From an uncultured Bacteroidota bacterium (lineage in GTDB: Bacteria; Bacteroidota; Bacteroidia; Flavobacteriales; TMED113), in NCBI GenBank assembly GCA_902520385.1, contig CABYOB010000003.1, positions 3,233 to 67,232 on the forward strand: a DNA stretch of 64,000 bases, written 5' to 3'. Under the pieces are notes generated by a model, which was not told where the DNA came from, did no database searches, and worked only from the letters and a program-made list of their open reading frames with translations. Below, in pieces: positions 16,869 through 25,702 of this stretch (position 1 is the stretch's first letter; each line of letters opens with the position of its first letter). The position numbers and the translations under genes were made by a program.

Positions 16869-17933
16869 TTATTCTAATATTACATCGATTTCCCAGTCTT
16901 TTTTTACATTAAAGCTTTCTTCAAAGAATTTTAATGGCTCAGGGGGGTATAGTTGCTTTATATTACCTGCGTCCCACAAATTGTTTTGATTTATATCTTT
17001 AAATAACCTTAAAGTATATTCCCCAACGTTAATATTGTTGATTTTTTTAATTTTTGAGTTTATATTAAAACATATTAGTGTTGTATCTCCCGATAAAATC
17101 TCTCCAATATATTCTCCTGTTTCGTAAAATTCTTGGTTAAAATGTAGATTTACAATACCCGTGGGCTCTTTTTTGTTTTCCATGTTAAAGCAATCTAATG
17201 TGTCTAGTTTGAATTGATTTTTTTCAATAAATAAAGATAGATTAAAGTTGTGGGAAGTATCAATTTTAATTTTTGAAGGCATTGATACAGATTCAGGTTT
17301 CTCATATCGTTTGCTTAAATTTAGATCTCTAAAGCTATATAAAATATAATCGCCTGCTTTTAGATTGGAAAAGGAGTACCTCCCATCATCATCACTAAAA
17401 GTATAATAATAAGGATTGGTTGATGTGATCAAAGAGTCATAGTGTTCAAGTGCGCTACTTTTAAAAAGACCAACAATCGCATTTTTAATTTTAGTATTTG
17501 ATTTTAAGTCATAAACAAAACCACTTAAAGCACAAGAATCAATGTCATTGCCCGTTGAAAACACATATTGGTAATCTTTTAATGGATTTGATTCATTAAG
17601 GTCAACAATTGAATTGTTAAAATCAATTATATAAGTAGTGTTATTTTTTAGTTCAGAGTCTAATTTAATAAAGATAGACTTGCCTTTTGTACTAATGTTG
17701 GGATTGGGTTTGATCTCGGGAAAAAAATTAATTTGTGACCTGTCGTTAATTCTCACGTATTCGTCAAAAGTTATTCTGACTTCAGGGCTTTTAAAATTAA
17801 TCGATGCGTTTTTTGGAAAAACACTTAATATTACTGGTGGCGTAAAGTCCTTCTCTCCCCCGCTAGGCGAAATCACCGTCGCGCAAGAGATGCAGAAAAA
17901 AGACAAACATATATAAAAAACTATATATAACAT
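16869..17933 (-). CDS. Lipoprotein with bacterial Ig-like (Big_5) domain
   Basis: A 354-residue probable lipoprotein: a hydrophobic N-terminus ends in CISCAT, and the acylated Cys is probably residue 18. The segment SGGEKDFTPPVILSVFPKNA, then VRITFDEYV and NNTTYIIDFNNSIVDLNE, matches the SbsA-type Ig-like domain found in conserved Bacteroidota lipoproteins of unknown function. The middle resembles a carboxypeptidase-like regulatory fold (GFVYDLKSNTKIKNAIVGLF, SDDDGRYSFSNLKAGDYILY). It stops 23 bp from the convergent sdhB and follows rnr with 2 bp between. Confidence 0.78.
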   Translation of the reverse strand: MLYIVFYICLSFFCISCATVISPSGGEKDFTPPVILSVFPKNASINFKSPEVRITFDEYVRINDRSQINFFPEIKPNPNISTKGKSIFIKLDSELKNNTTYIIDFNNSIVDLNESNPLKDYQYVFSTGNDIDSCALSGFVYDLKSNTKIKNAIVGLFKSSALEHYDSLITSTNPYYYTFSDDDGRYSFSNLKAGDYILYSFRDLNLSKRYEKPESVSMPSKIKIDTSHNFNLSLFIEKNQFKLDTLDCFNMENKKEPTGIVNLHFNQEFYETGEYIGEILSGDTTLICFNINSKIKKINNINVGEYTLRLFKDINQNNLWDAGNIKQLYPPEPLKFFEESFNVKKDWEIDVILE

Positions 17934-17935
17934 AT

Positions 17936-20029
17936 TTAAATCATGATTAAGTCTAACTCGCCTCTTTGTAAATTAATTTTTGAAATCTTAACATTAAGTT
18001 CGTCACCTAAAGATAAGGCCTGTCCGTCAATTTTATTAATCATTAAGTTTCTATTTTGACAAAAATAAAAATTACCTAGGGACTTAAGGGATGATATAGA
18101 GATCATTCCTTCACATAGATGATCATGCAATTCAGCATAAATGCCCCACTCTTTTATTGATGTAATTGTAGCTTTTTTGATTTGCCCAACCTCATCTTTC
18201 ACTAGCCACAATAGTATAAATTTCAAATATTCTCTTTCCGCCTTAATAGCAAATCTTTCTTTTTTTGATGCATTAACACAGATTGTTTCTAAATCTTCTC
18301 CTGCTTTATGTTGATTTAAAATAACATCATTTAATATTCTGTGCACAAGTACGTCAGGGTACCTTCTAATAGGAGAGGTAAAGTGGCTGTATTTTTCAAA
18401 TCCTAACCCAAAGTGACCAATATTTTTTGTAGTGTATTGCGCTTTTGCCATGGAGTTGAGAACTAGTTGATTGATTAGGTGTTTGTTTTCAGTTTCATTA
18501 ACTTTTATCAACAACTCATTAATTGTTTGAGCTGTTTTTTTGTGACTAGGATTAAAGTTGACATTAATTGTTTTAAGAAAAGAGCTAAGTGAATTCAATT
18601 TTTCTAAGTCAGGCTGATCGTGTACTCTATACACCCCCCCTGTCTTTTTGGTAAAGTACTCACAAACAAATTGATTTGCCAAAAGCATAAACTCTTCAAC
18701 TAGTTTGTTTGTTGAAATTGTGTTTTTAAAGTATGGTTTTATTGGTTTTTCATTTTCAAACTTTATACGAATTTCTTTTTTTTCTAAAATTACCGAGCCC
18801 ATTTGTATTCTTTTTTTTCTTAATTTTTTTGCTATGTTGTCAAGGGTAGATAACTCCCCATAGAATGAACCGCGCTTATTATCTAGAGTGTTTTGCGCCT
18901 CCTCATATGTGAATCTTTTTTTTGATTTAATAATTGTTTTTCCAATCCAATTTGAAATTACCTCACCACGATTATTTATATTAAAAACAATTGAAAAGCA
19001 CAGCTTGTCTTCAAGGGGCCTAAGTGAACAAAGTTTATTAGCTAGTTTTTCAGGTAGCATGGGAACAACTTTGTTAGCCAAATAAACAGAACATCCCCGC
19101 TCCATTGCTTCTTTGTTAATTGATGTATTTGTTTTAACATAATGACTTACATCTGCAATATGAATTCCTAATTCAAATATGTTTTTGTTTATTTTTTTTA
19201 ATGAAATAGCATCGTCAAAATCTTTCGCGTCCTCTGGGTCAATAGTAAAACAAACATGTTCTCTAAAATCTTTACGGTTTTTTATATCATTTTCGGTAAT
19301 TTCAGAATTTAAATTTGTTACATAATTCAGTGTTTCTTTACTAAAATGACGCTTAATATTATGTTTTCTTATTATAGACTCAACCTCAGCTTCAAAGTTG
19401 CCACTAACCCCTAACAATTCCGTAATTTCTCCAAAGGGACATTTGGCTTCTTTTGGCCACTCAAGCAACCTAACAATAACCCGGTCATTGTGGTTGGCAT
19501 TAAGATTTTTGTCATCGGGAATATAAAAGTCGGTTTTTATGTTTTTATCAATAGGTAAAACAAATCCAGTGTTGTTTTTTTTACTATAAGTTCCTACAAA
19601 AAACTCTTTAAATCTTTTAGTAACAAAGTCAACCTTACCAATTATTTTGCCCTTTTTATTTTTCATTATTTTAATTAACACATAGTCATTAATGAATGCG
19701 TCTTTTAAATTTTGCTTTGGGATAAGAATTAAATTCCCGGTTTTTTCACACCTACAATAAACTTTTTTGTTTTCTCCAAATTCTAGATTACCACTTGTTT
19801 TATTTCTAAAATCAGATTTCTTACAATAAAATTTATAATCCCCGTCAATAAGTATTTTTTTTTGCTTAACTAAATCGTAAAGAATTTCTAGTAGCTGACT
19901 ATTTTTTCTTAGATTTTCGGTTAATTTTTTCTGAATTTGCTTATGATTTAGGGGCTTACCAGATTCGATTAAAACACGGAATATTTCAGATTTTAATTTT
20001 TTAATTTTTTTATCCTTGTACTTCTTCAT
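17936..20029 (-). CDS. rnr: Ribonuclease R
   Basis: A 697-residue RNase II-family 3'-5' exoribonuclease. It has an N-terminal winged-helix-like region, cold-shock domains, the RNB catalytic core with the metal-binding aspartates in CFTIDPEDAKDFDDAISL, a second core motif HFTSPIRRYPDVLVHR, and a C-terminal S1 domain (IKEWGIYAELHDHLCEGMIS). It degrades structured RNA. It is divergent from tRNA-Thr. Confidence 0.95.
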   Translation of the reverse strand: MKKYKDKKIKKLKSEIFRVLIESGKPLNHKQIQKKLTENLRKNSQLLEILYDLVKQKKILIDGDYKFYCKKSDFRNKTSGNLEFGENKKVYCRCEKTGNLILIPKQNLKDAFINDYVLIKIMKNKKGKIIGKVDFVTKRFKEFFVGTYSKKNNTGFVLPIDKNIKTDFYIPDDKNLNANHNDRVIVRLLEWPKEAKCPFGEITELLGVSGNFEAEVESIIRKHNIKRHFSKETLNYVTNLNSEITENDIKNRKDFREHVCFTIDPEDAKDFDDAISLKKINKNIFELGIHIADVSHYVKTNTSINKEAMERGCSVYLANKVVPMLPEKLANKLCSLRPLEDKLCFSIVFNINNRGEVISNWIGKTIIKSKKRFTYEEAQNTLDNKRGSFYGELSTLDNIAKKLRKKRIQMGSVILEKKEIRIKFENEKPIKPYFKNTISTNKLVEEFMLLANQFVCEYFTKKTGGVYRVHDQPDLEKLNSLSSFLKTINVNFNPSHKKTAQTINELLIKVNETENKHLINQLVLNSMAKAQYTTKNIGHFGLGFEKYSHFTSPIRRYPDVLVHRILNDVILNQHKAGEDLETICVNASKKERFAIKAEREYLKFILLWLVKDEVGQIKKATITSIKEWGIYAELHDHLCEGMISISSLKSLGNFYFCQNRNLMINKIDGQALSLGDELNVKISKINLQRGELDLIMI

Positions 20030-20051
20030 AACGATATTTAAACAATATAGT

Positions 20052-20059
20052 TAAATTTG
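20052..20059 (+). promoter_or_regulatory. -7 box for tRNA-Thr
   Basis: TAAATTTG matches TAnnTTTG and lies 14 nt upstream of the first base of the tRNA. A clear -33 TTG was not found. Confidence 0.5.
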
Positions 20060-20073
20060 TGCTATTAATTAAT

Positions 20074-20145
20074 GCTGACGTAGCTCAGGGGCAGAGCGCT
20101 TCCTTGGTAAGGAAGAGGTCGGGAGTTCAAATCTCCTCGTTAGCT
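20074..20145 (+). tRNA. tRNA-Thr (anticodon GGT)
   Basis: A full cloverleaf can be drawn. The acceptor arm GCTGACG pairs with CGTTAGC (one G-T pair); the D arm contains TAGCTCAGGGGCAGAGC; the anticodon stem TTCCT/AGGAA encloses TTGGTAA with anticodon GGT; the T arm carries GGGAGTTCAAATCTCC. CCA is not encoded. The next ATG follows only 14 nt after the tRNA. Confidence 0.95.
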
Positions 20146-20159
20146 CAAAAAACATATAA

Positions 20160-20669
20160 ATGAAACACACATACTTAATAATATTGTTTTTTTTAATTTT
20201 TTCATGTGATAAAAATCTTGAACCTGACCCTCATAATAATGAGTTTTTAATTGAGGTTCGTGTTTTTTTATCCGAGTCGTGTCCGGTTGCGCAGTATATG
20301 ACATTGCCACTGAAAAACTCTTATAATCAATTTGCTTCTGACTCAGTAGCGTTTACTGCATATTTCCCAAATTTATTATCAACTCAAGAGTCTATTTATA
20401 ATTTTACACAAAAATACTCTATTCCGTTTAGTTGTATAGATGATAATACAGGAGAAATGGTATCTTTGCTAGGAGCAACTGTTTATTCAGAGGTTTTTAT
20501 AATATTTAACGGTGAATTAGTTTATAAAGGAATGATCGATGATAGTTACACTAGTCTTGGGCAGTGGAGTCCCGCAGAGAATAACTATCTTTATAATGTA
20601 TTAGAACAACTTCTTGAAGGAAATAATGTAGAATACTTTGAAACAGAAGCTGTTGGTTGCTTGATTTAA
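20160..20669 (+). CDS. Thioredoxin-fold lipoprotein (redoxin-like)
   Basis: A 169-residue lipoprotein: the N-terminal hydrophobic stretch ends in the lipobox LIFSC. The body looks like a peroxiredoxin/thioredoxin fold: VRVFLSESCPVAQ at the position of the active-site loop, FTQKYSIPFSCIDD, an ATVYSEVFIIF strand, and a C-terminal EAVGCLI. The active site has a single Cys in SESCPVAQ, so it is not a classical CxxC thioredoxin. It begins 14 nt behind tRNA-Thr with no visible promoter of its own, so its mRNA is probably released by tRNA 3' processing. Confidence 0.6.
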   Translation: MKHTYLIILFFLIFSCDKNLEPDPHNNEFLIEVRVFLSESCPVAQYMTLPLKNSYNQFASDSVAFTAYFPNLLSTQESIYNFTQKYSIPFSCIDDNTGEMVSLLGATVYSEVFIIFNGELVYKGMIDDSYTSLGQWSPAENNYLYNVLEQLLEGNNVEYFETEAVGCLI

Positions 20670-20682
20670 CAACAAAACACAT

Positions 20683-21180
20683 ATGAAAAACTATATATGT
20701 ATATTTTTTATTAGTATTATTTTCTTGGGTTCTTCTCAAGAAGGCATCAATATAGATCCGCGTGTTGTTACTGGTTGTGGTGGCTCTTTGCAGGGTTATT
20801 CTATGGTGAGTTTAAAATCAGATTTTACTTTAGGGGAAATTGCCATAGAGACAATTTTTTCTGAAAATTTCATGTTAACACAAGGTTTTCATCAACCTAA
20901 TTTGGGTATTATCTCACTTGATGAAGATTTGTATACCAAGATTAGTGTGTATCCAAATCCAACTGTGGATATTTTAAATTTGGAACTACTTGGGTTTGAG
21001 GGGCAGTATGTTCAGGTCCAGATTTTGGATTTATCAGGAAAGATAATTTATTCAGAACTAGTTTCAACCAACACAAAAAAACATCAAATAAAAACAAATA
21101 TTTTAAATTTAGGATCTTATGTTTTAGAGGTAATAGGCGAACAACAAAAAGATATATTTAAAATTCAAAAATTAAAATAA
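20683..21180 (+). CDS. Secreted protein with T9SS type-A sorting domain
   Basis: A 165-residue exported protein: signal peptide, a short Cys-containing body (VVTGCGGSLQGYSMVSLKSD), then a classical type-A C-terminal domain beginning VYPNPTVDILNLELLG and containing VQVQILDLSGKIIYS. Small proteins of this layout often accompany collagen-like or tail-fibre-like genes in this phylum, as here. It follows the redoxin lipoprotein by 13 bp and precedes the collagen-like gene by 7 bp. Confidence 0.8.
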   Translation: MKNYICIFFISIIFLGSSQEGINIDPRVVTGCGGSLQGYSMVSLKSDFTLGEIAIETIFSENFMLTQGFHQPNLGIISLDEDLYTKISVYPNPTVDILNLELLGFEGQYVQVQILDLSGKIIYSELVSTNTKKHQIKTNILNLGSYVLEVIGEQQKDIFKIQKLK

Positions 21181-21187
21181 TAAGCAG

Positions 21188-22168
21188 ATGAAAAAAACAT
21201 ATTTAATTTTATTAGGCGCATTCATGTTTTCAACAATATGTGTATCACAGGCGCCGCATACATTTTCTTATCAAACAGTTATAAGAGATGTAAACTGGGG
21301 AATTATGCCAGATAGAGATGTTAGTGTTTTAATTAGGATTTTAGAGGATTCTAGTGTTGGGGCAGTTATTTATTCAGAAGAACATTTTGTTAGCACATCA
21401 CCAATTGGTTTGGTTAGTTTAGAGATTGGGGGTGGCGTTAATTATAGCGGATCATTTGAAAATATTGATTGGGGAAATCATTTTTATTTTCTAGAAGTTT
21501 CAGTAGATATTAATGCAGGTAATAATTATTTATTAATGGGAAGCACTCAGTTAAAAAGTGTCCCATATGCATTATTTGCTGAAACAAGTGCGAATCCAGG
21601 AAACCCTGGCCCTCAAGGTGAACAGGGCGCACAGGGCCCTGTTGGAGCACAAGGTTTACAAGGCCCTCAAGGAAATCCTGGCCCGCAAGGCCCTCAAGGG
21701 CCCGTTGGTATAGGAATTGAGGGTCCAGAGGGCCCCTCGGGAGCTGATGGTATAGACGGAATCTCTATACAACAAGTGGAAATAGTAAATGGTGAATTAA
21801 TTGTAACTTTTTCAAATGGTGATATTCAACCACCAATACCTATTGATATACCCAGCCCATCTACAATATTAGAATCAACTCAGTATAGTTTAAATTTTAA
21901 TTCAGTTTTTACTAATCAATTGGAGTTAGAAATTTTAGACCCAGTAATTTTGAGTTACTACATACAATTAGGAATTTATCAAAAGGTATTTGATCAACTA
22001 GGCGCTCAAATAGGAGAAAGTTATACGCCTCAAAATGCTGAAACTATAACTAATTTATTACCTGCTGGCGGCCCCTCTTTAATTTCAGGTGAATTATATA
22101 CGTTTCAGCTAAGTTTTATGACTTCTGGTGGCTTAATGATTATAAATCATACACTATTAGCTCCATAA
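21188..22168 (+). CDS. Secreted collagen-like (Gly-X-Y) repeat protein
   Basis: A 326-residue exported protein. A signal peptide is followed by a conserved head (PHTFSYQTVIRD, then YSEEHFVSTSPIGLVSLEIG and SVPYALFAE). A collagen-like stretch of about 18 G-X-Y triplets runs from about residues 137 to 190 (GPQGEQGAQGPVG, GPEGPSGADG), and an unrelated 130-residue C-terminal domain follows. The triplet region probably trimerises as a stalk. No recognisable T9SS tail is present. Confidence 0.82.
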   Translation: MKKTYLILLGAFMFSTICVSQAPHTFSYQTVIRDVNWGIMPDRDVSVLIRILEDSSVGAVIYSEEHFVSTSPIGLVSLEIGGGVNYSGSFENIDWGNHFYFLEVSVDINAGNNYLLMGSTQLKSVPYALFAETSANPGNPGPQGEQGAQGPVGAQGLQGPQGNPGPQGPQGPVGIGIEGPEGPSGADGIDGISIQQVEIVNGELIVTFSNGDIQPPIPIDIPSPSTILESTQYSLNFNSVFTNQLELEILDPVILSYYIQLGIYQKVFDQLGAQIGESYTPQNAETITNLLPAGGPSLISGELYTFQLSFMTSGGLMIINHTLLAP

Positions 22169-22170
22169 TT

Positions 22171-22392
22171 ATGGATTATAAATTTCTAGTAACTGTTGGT
22201 TTTTTCGAATTATATAAAGTAGAATCATTATTAAGAACTAACGGAGTAAGGCTAAAAATACAAGATTTATATAATTCTAATTTAAATGCTGGCTGGGTAG
22301 ATCCTTTTTGTAATAGCAATGAAAGAACAATATTAGTTTTAGCAAAAGATTTTCATTTAGCAAAAAAAATTTTAGACAACCTGTATAATTGA
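22171..22392 (+). CDS. DUF2007-like small protein
   Basis: A 73-residue protein of the pattern FLVTVGFFELYKVESLLRTNGVRLKIQD followed by an ILVLAKDFHLAKKIL end, resembling the DUF2007 (putative signal-transducing, PII-like) family. It starts 2 bp after the collagen-like gene. Function unknown. Confidence 0.55.
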   Translation: MDYKFLVTVGFFELYKVESLLRTNGVRLKIQDLYNSNLNAGWVDPFCNSNERTILVLAKDFHLAKKILDNLYN

Positions 22393-22420
22393 AAATATTT
22401 TTTATAAAAATTTTATATGT

Positions 22421-22900
22421 TTAATTTCTACTTATTTTAAATCCAATTTTCTTTCTTTCTACTTTTTGAGCAGCTTCTTTAATTTCTTGCTTAGAGCACG
22501 CTGAGACCCTTAAGCTTAAACCAAAATGGAAGGATAAAAGGTCATGGTATTTTTTTTCAATTTCAGAAAAACCACCATCACTTCTTGCAATTTCTCTAAT
22601 ATTAAGAAGTATAAATTCTTTTTGAATTAATGAAAAAGTGCTTTCTTTATTTAAGTAATCTACCATGGAAACCATTGTGTTTAAACTTTCATGTTGAGAT
22701 AATTTCGTTTCTTGAATCCAATCCATTGTTTCTGAAATAATAGCCTCACTAGTTTTTACATCTTTTGTCCACTCATTGAGATATGTAATAATTTTGTGTA
22801 TTTGTGAATTATTGTGGTTTTCATCGGTATTTTTAGTAAATGAATAATATATAAAATAAAGGCAGTGAAGAGGGCCTAGTTCTTTTTTTGTGTCTTGCAT
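22421..22900 (-). CDS. TerB-like protein
   Basis: A 159-residue, mostly helical cytosolic protein. NIREIARSDGGFSEIEKKYHDLL resembles the metal-binding helix pair of TerB-family proteins. It is divergent from the cold-shock gene. No other tellurite-resistance gene is nearby, so a stress role is only a family expectation. Confidence 0.5.
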   Translation of the reverse strand: MQDTKKELGPLHCLYFIYYSFTKNTDENHNNSQIHKIITYLNEWTKDVKTSEAIISETMDWIQETKLSQHESLNTMVSMVDYLNKESTFSLIQKEFILLNIREIARSDGGFSEIEKKYHDLLSFHFGLSLRVSACSKQEIKEAAQKVERKKIGFKISRN

Positions 22901-22951
22901 ATTTAATTATAATTACATTATAAATTTATAACAAAACACGTAATAATTATG

Positions 22952-22959
22952 TATCTTTG
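22952..22959 (+). promoter_or_regulatory. -7 box of the cold-shock gene
   Basis: TATCTTTG matches TAnnTTTG and lies 28 nt before the ATG. It is in the 87-bp intergenic region shared with the divergent TerB-like gene. Confidence 0.5.
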
Positions 22960-22987
22960 GGTTATAATATAAATACTAATACTTACA

Positions 22988-23182
22988 ATGAAAAAAGGAA
23001 CAGTAAAGTTTTTTGATGACGACAAACGATATGGATTTATCCAAGAAGATGGCTCTGAAAAAGAACATTTCGTACATGCAACAGGATGTGTAGACAGGAT
23101 AGCAAAAGGAGATATAGTGGAGTTTGAGTTAGCAGAAGGTCAAAAGGGCATAAATGCAGTAAATGTTAAGATAGCCCAGTAA
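22988..23182 (+). CDS. Cold-shock protein (CspA family)
   Basis: A 64-residue single cold-shock domain with RNP1-like KRYGFIQED and RNP2-like HFVHATG, then the usual VEFELAEGQKG and AVNV end. It binds single-stranded nucleic acid. RNP1 has RY where most family members have GF. A second, closer-to-consensus paralogue is at 57044-57232. Confidence 0.92.
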   Translation: MKKGTVKFFDDDKRYGFIQEDGSEKEHFVHATGCVDRIAKGDIVEFELAEGQKGINAVNVKIAQ

Positions 23183-23261
23183 TTCCCAGCCAAACACAAT
23201 AATATTCTTAAACTTTATTATATTCAATTTACAGTTGTTGTAATAAAGTAATGAAATTCCT

Positions 23262-23744
23262 ATGCCAGAAATAAAAATAAATTTTGATGAAATATTAGAT
23301 AGAAATTTATTATCTAGTGAAGAATTAGAGTTATTAAATAAAGCAGAAGAGATATTAAAAAAAGCATATGCGCCATATTCTAAATTTGATGTTGGAGCGA
23401 GTGTATTATTAGAAGATGGATCTTATGTTTGTGGAAATAATCAAGAAAATGCATCTTTTCCTTGTGGTATTTGTGCGGAGCGAGTGGCTTTATTTGCTAC
23501 TAAAGCAAATAACCCTCAGTTAAAAATTAAAAAAATCGCTATTACTACTAAATCAGAGCAGTTTAACACAGAAAACCCTATAGCTCCTTGTGGAATGTGT
23601 AGGCAGGTTTTATTGGAGTGTGAAGAGCAACAGAAAGAACCACTAGAAGTTTTGTTATTCAATGAAACAAAAATTTTAAAATTTAAACAAGCTAAAGATT
23701 TATTACCTTTACACTTTAGTGGTGATAGACTAAAAAGAAAATAA
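23262..23744 (+). CDS. cdd: Cytidine deaminase
   Basis: A 160-residue zinc hydrolase of pyrimidine salvage that deaminates cytidine to uridine. Zinc and catalytic residues are in FPCGICAERVALFA (Cys, then the catalytic Glu) and APCGMCRQVL. AYAPYSKFDVGASVLLEDG is the family N-terminal signature. It stands alone between the cold-shock gene and a secreted-protein gene. Confidence 0.94.
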   Translation: MPEIKINFDEILDRNLLSSEELELLNKAEEILKKAYAPYSKFDVGASVLLEDGSYVCGNNQENASFPCGICAERVALFATKANNPQLKIKKIAITTKSEQFNTENPIAPCGMCRQVLLECEEQQKEPLEVLLFNETKILKFKQAKDLLPLHFSGDRLKRK

Positions 23745-23815
23745 CCTAACGTTATTTACCCTAACGCAAAATTATCGTTAAAAACACACCACAAATCCGT
23801 TAAAAAATTATTAAG

Positions 23816-24928
23816 ATGAAAAATTTGCTACTTATTTTGTTAATACCTGTTTTAAATTTGTCACAAACCCTTTTGGTACCAGATATTAACTTCGAAAACA
23901 AGCTGATTGAGCTAGGTTTAGATAATGTACTTGATGGGCAAGTTGCATATAACATTGAGGTTGAGGAGTTAGATTTATCAGAGTCTTATATTCAAGATCT
24001 TACAGGAATAGAGGCCTTTCCACATATAGAAGTATTGGACGTTTCCTATAATCTTCTAACCGTTTTAGACCTTGGTTATGTGTTATCTGATGTTTTAGTT
24101 TTAAATGTAGAAATGAACCCCTTACTTAGTTTTTTGAATCTAGGAAACATTAATACTATTTTGGGACTTAATATTACAGTTACAAATCTAAGTTGTATAC
24201 AAACACAAAATGTAGCGACGATGCAGTGGGCCTACAATTCATTTCAATCTTTTTTTGCCACAGAGTGTGGTTGCACAAATCCAGAAGCTGCAAATTATGA
24301 GCTTTCTGCAATGGGTGATGATGGGTCTTGCATAATATATGGCTGTACAGATATTACAGCGTGTAATTACAATGAAGAAGCGACTAATGAAATTAGTGGA
24401 CTTTGTGAATATTCAGAGGAATATTACGACTGTGATGATGATTGCTTAGTCGATTTAGATGAAGATGGGGTTTGTGATGAGCTTGAGGTTTCAGGTTGTA
24501 CAGATTCGGAAGCAGATAATTTTAATTCACTTGCAACAGATGATGATGGATCTTGCTATTATATTATTTATGGTTGCGCAGATGAAATGGCATGTAATTA
24601 TGATGAATTAGCAAATGAAGATTTGGGAGGTTTTTTATGTGATTATCCAGAAGAATTTTATGATTGTAATGGAGATTGCTTATTGGATACAGATTTAGAT
24701 AATGTGTGTGATGAGTTAGATAATTGCCCAGAGAATTATAATCCTTTTCAAGAAGATTTTAATTTTGATGATGTTGGTGATGCTTGTGACGGACTCTCTT
24801 TAAATGAAGCCCAACAAAAAAGAAAATTAGTTAGAATAACAGATATTTTAGGAAGAGGTATACAAGAAGATGGTAAACAAAAAATTAGATTGTATATTTA
24901 TGATGATGGTTGGGTAGAGAGAAAATAA
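23816..24928 (+). CDS. Secreted Cys-rich repeat protein with short C-terminal sorting-like tail
   Basis: A 370-residue exported protein. A signal peptide (MKNLLLILLIPVLNLSQ) is followed by a short leucine-rich-like region (EVLDVSYNLLTVLDLG), three Cys-rich units of the pattern GCTD..ACNYNE..A..DDGSC with DCDDDC linkers, and a calcium-binding thrombospondin-3-like stretch (DNCPENYNPFQEDFNFDDVG). The last 37 residues are the shared tail RKLVRITDILGRG followed by LYIYDDGWVERK, found on seven other proteins in this window. I infer cell-surface export through type IX secretion. Confidence 0.78.
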   Translation: MKNLLLILLIPVLNLSQTLLVPDINFENKLIELGLDNVLDGQVAYNIEVEELDLSESYIQDLTGIEAFPHIEVLDVSYNLLTVLDLGYVLSDVLVLNVEMNPLLSFLNLGNINTILGLNITVTNLSCIQTQNVATMQWAYNSFQSFFATECGCTNPEAANYELSAMGDDGSCIIYGCTDITACNYNEEATNEISGLCEYSEEYYDCDDDCLVDLDEDGVCDELEVSGCTDSEADNFNSLATDDDGSCYYIIYGCADEMACNYDELANEDLGGFLCDYPEEFYDCNGDCLLDTDLDNVCDELDNCPENYNPFQEDFNFDDVGDACDGLSLNEAQQKRKLVRITDILGRGIQEDGKQKIRLYIYDDGWVERK

Positions 24929-24940
24929 AGATATTAAAAT

Positions 24941-25114
24941 AAAGCCTGCATAAAGGTAACGCTTGAGAAATTAACACTTATTTAAATTGGCGTGTATGTT
25001 TGTAGTAGCTAGGGCGGGTCTGGTTTTCGAAAGGAAATTGCAGAATTACCGAATTAATACAACTGTGCCACAAATGTTTTATTGGAATTTCTCCAAGCCT
25101 TTATGCGGGTTTTT
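24941..25114 (+). ncRNA. Candidate structured RNA, 6S-like rod
   Basis: In the 197-bp gap between two genes, 24941-24956 pairs with 25098-25113 over 16 bp (one G-T within the core), continued inward by CTTG (24962-24965) with CAAG (25094-25097) and AGAAATT (24966-24972) with AATTTCT (25086-25092). The result is a long interrupted rod enclosing about 110 nt of weaker pairing. The right arm of the outer stem ends in a T5 tract. A long closed rod of about 170 nt is the shape of 6S RNA. Family membership and strand are inference; plus is preferred for the T tract and a TTG-N18-TATTAAAA pair just upstream. It could also be a long bidirectional terminator structure. Confidence 0.5.
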
Positions 25115-25125
25115 AAATGAATAAT

Positions 25126-25386
25126 TTAGTTATTCATTTTTTCTTTAAGGCATTTTTCAAATTCTTTTTTAAATATATCATCCAGTTCAATTTTAGAATT
25201 ACACGGAGCCAATCTTTCCTCCATTTGCTTATAAAGTTTTTTGCCTTCTTCTTGAGATATATTTGTGTTTTTAAAAGTTTCTGATATGGCATCAACGGTC
25301 ATTTGAGCACAGTCGCATGCAGACATATCACCGGCACAAGAGCCTAACAAAAAAATAAAAACAGGTATTAGTAGCATATTTTTCAT
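25126..25386 (-). CDS. Small lipoprotein (paralogue of the neighbour)
   Basis: An 86-residue probable lipoprotein with lipobox LLGSC and then SACDCAQM, a helical body and a Cys pair near the end (APCNSK, FEKCLKEK). It shares the ACDCA start and the C-terminal Cys-plus-Lys pattern with the adjacent 25415-25702 gene, so the pair arose by duplication. Function unknown. Confidence 0.65.
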   Translation of the reverse strand: MKNMLLIPVFIFLLGSCAGDMSACDCAQMTVDAISETFKNTNISQEEGKKLYKQMEERLAPCNSKIELDDIFKKEFEKCLKEKMNN

Positions 25387-25414
25387 GATAAAAATTTAAT
25401 GTTATTGGATTTCT

Positions 25415-25702
25415 TTATTGATTTTTTTCAAGTTCTTTTTCATTTTCAGATTGAAATAAATTCAACAAACAATCTTGAACTTTTTTTTCAAACCCCCCAT
25501 CTTTTTCAATTTCTTCTTTACAAGGGGTTAATTTTTTTTCCCATTCAGCCTCAATTTCATTTTGCTCCTCTGTAGTTTTGGTTAAAGTTTCCATTTTGCT
25601 TTCAATTCGATCCTTTGCCATTTTTGCGCAATCACAAGCGCTAGGTCCGGATTGTCCACAAGACACAAGAAGCAATGTTGTTACAAGTAATATTTTTTTC
25701 AT
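25415..25702 (-). CDS. Small lipoprotein (paralogue of the neighbour)
   Basis: A lipoprotein of 95 residues with lipobox LLVSC, then PSACDCAKMAKDRIESK and a charged helical body with TPCKEEIEKDG and VQDCLLN. An upstream in-frame ATG (25723) would add seven residues before a good signal peptide, so I start at 25702. Paralogue of 25126-25386. Function unknown. Confidence 0.65.
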   Translation of the reverse strand: MKKILLVTTLLLVSCGQSGPSACDCAKMAKDRIESKMETLTKTTEEQNEIEAEWEKKLTPCKEEIEKDGGFEKKVQDCLLNLFQSENEKELEKNQ

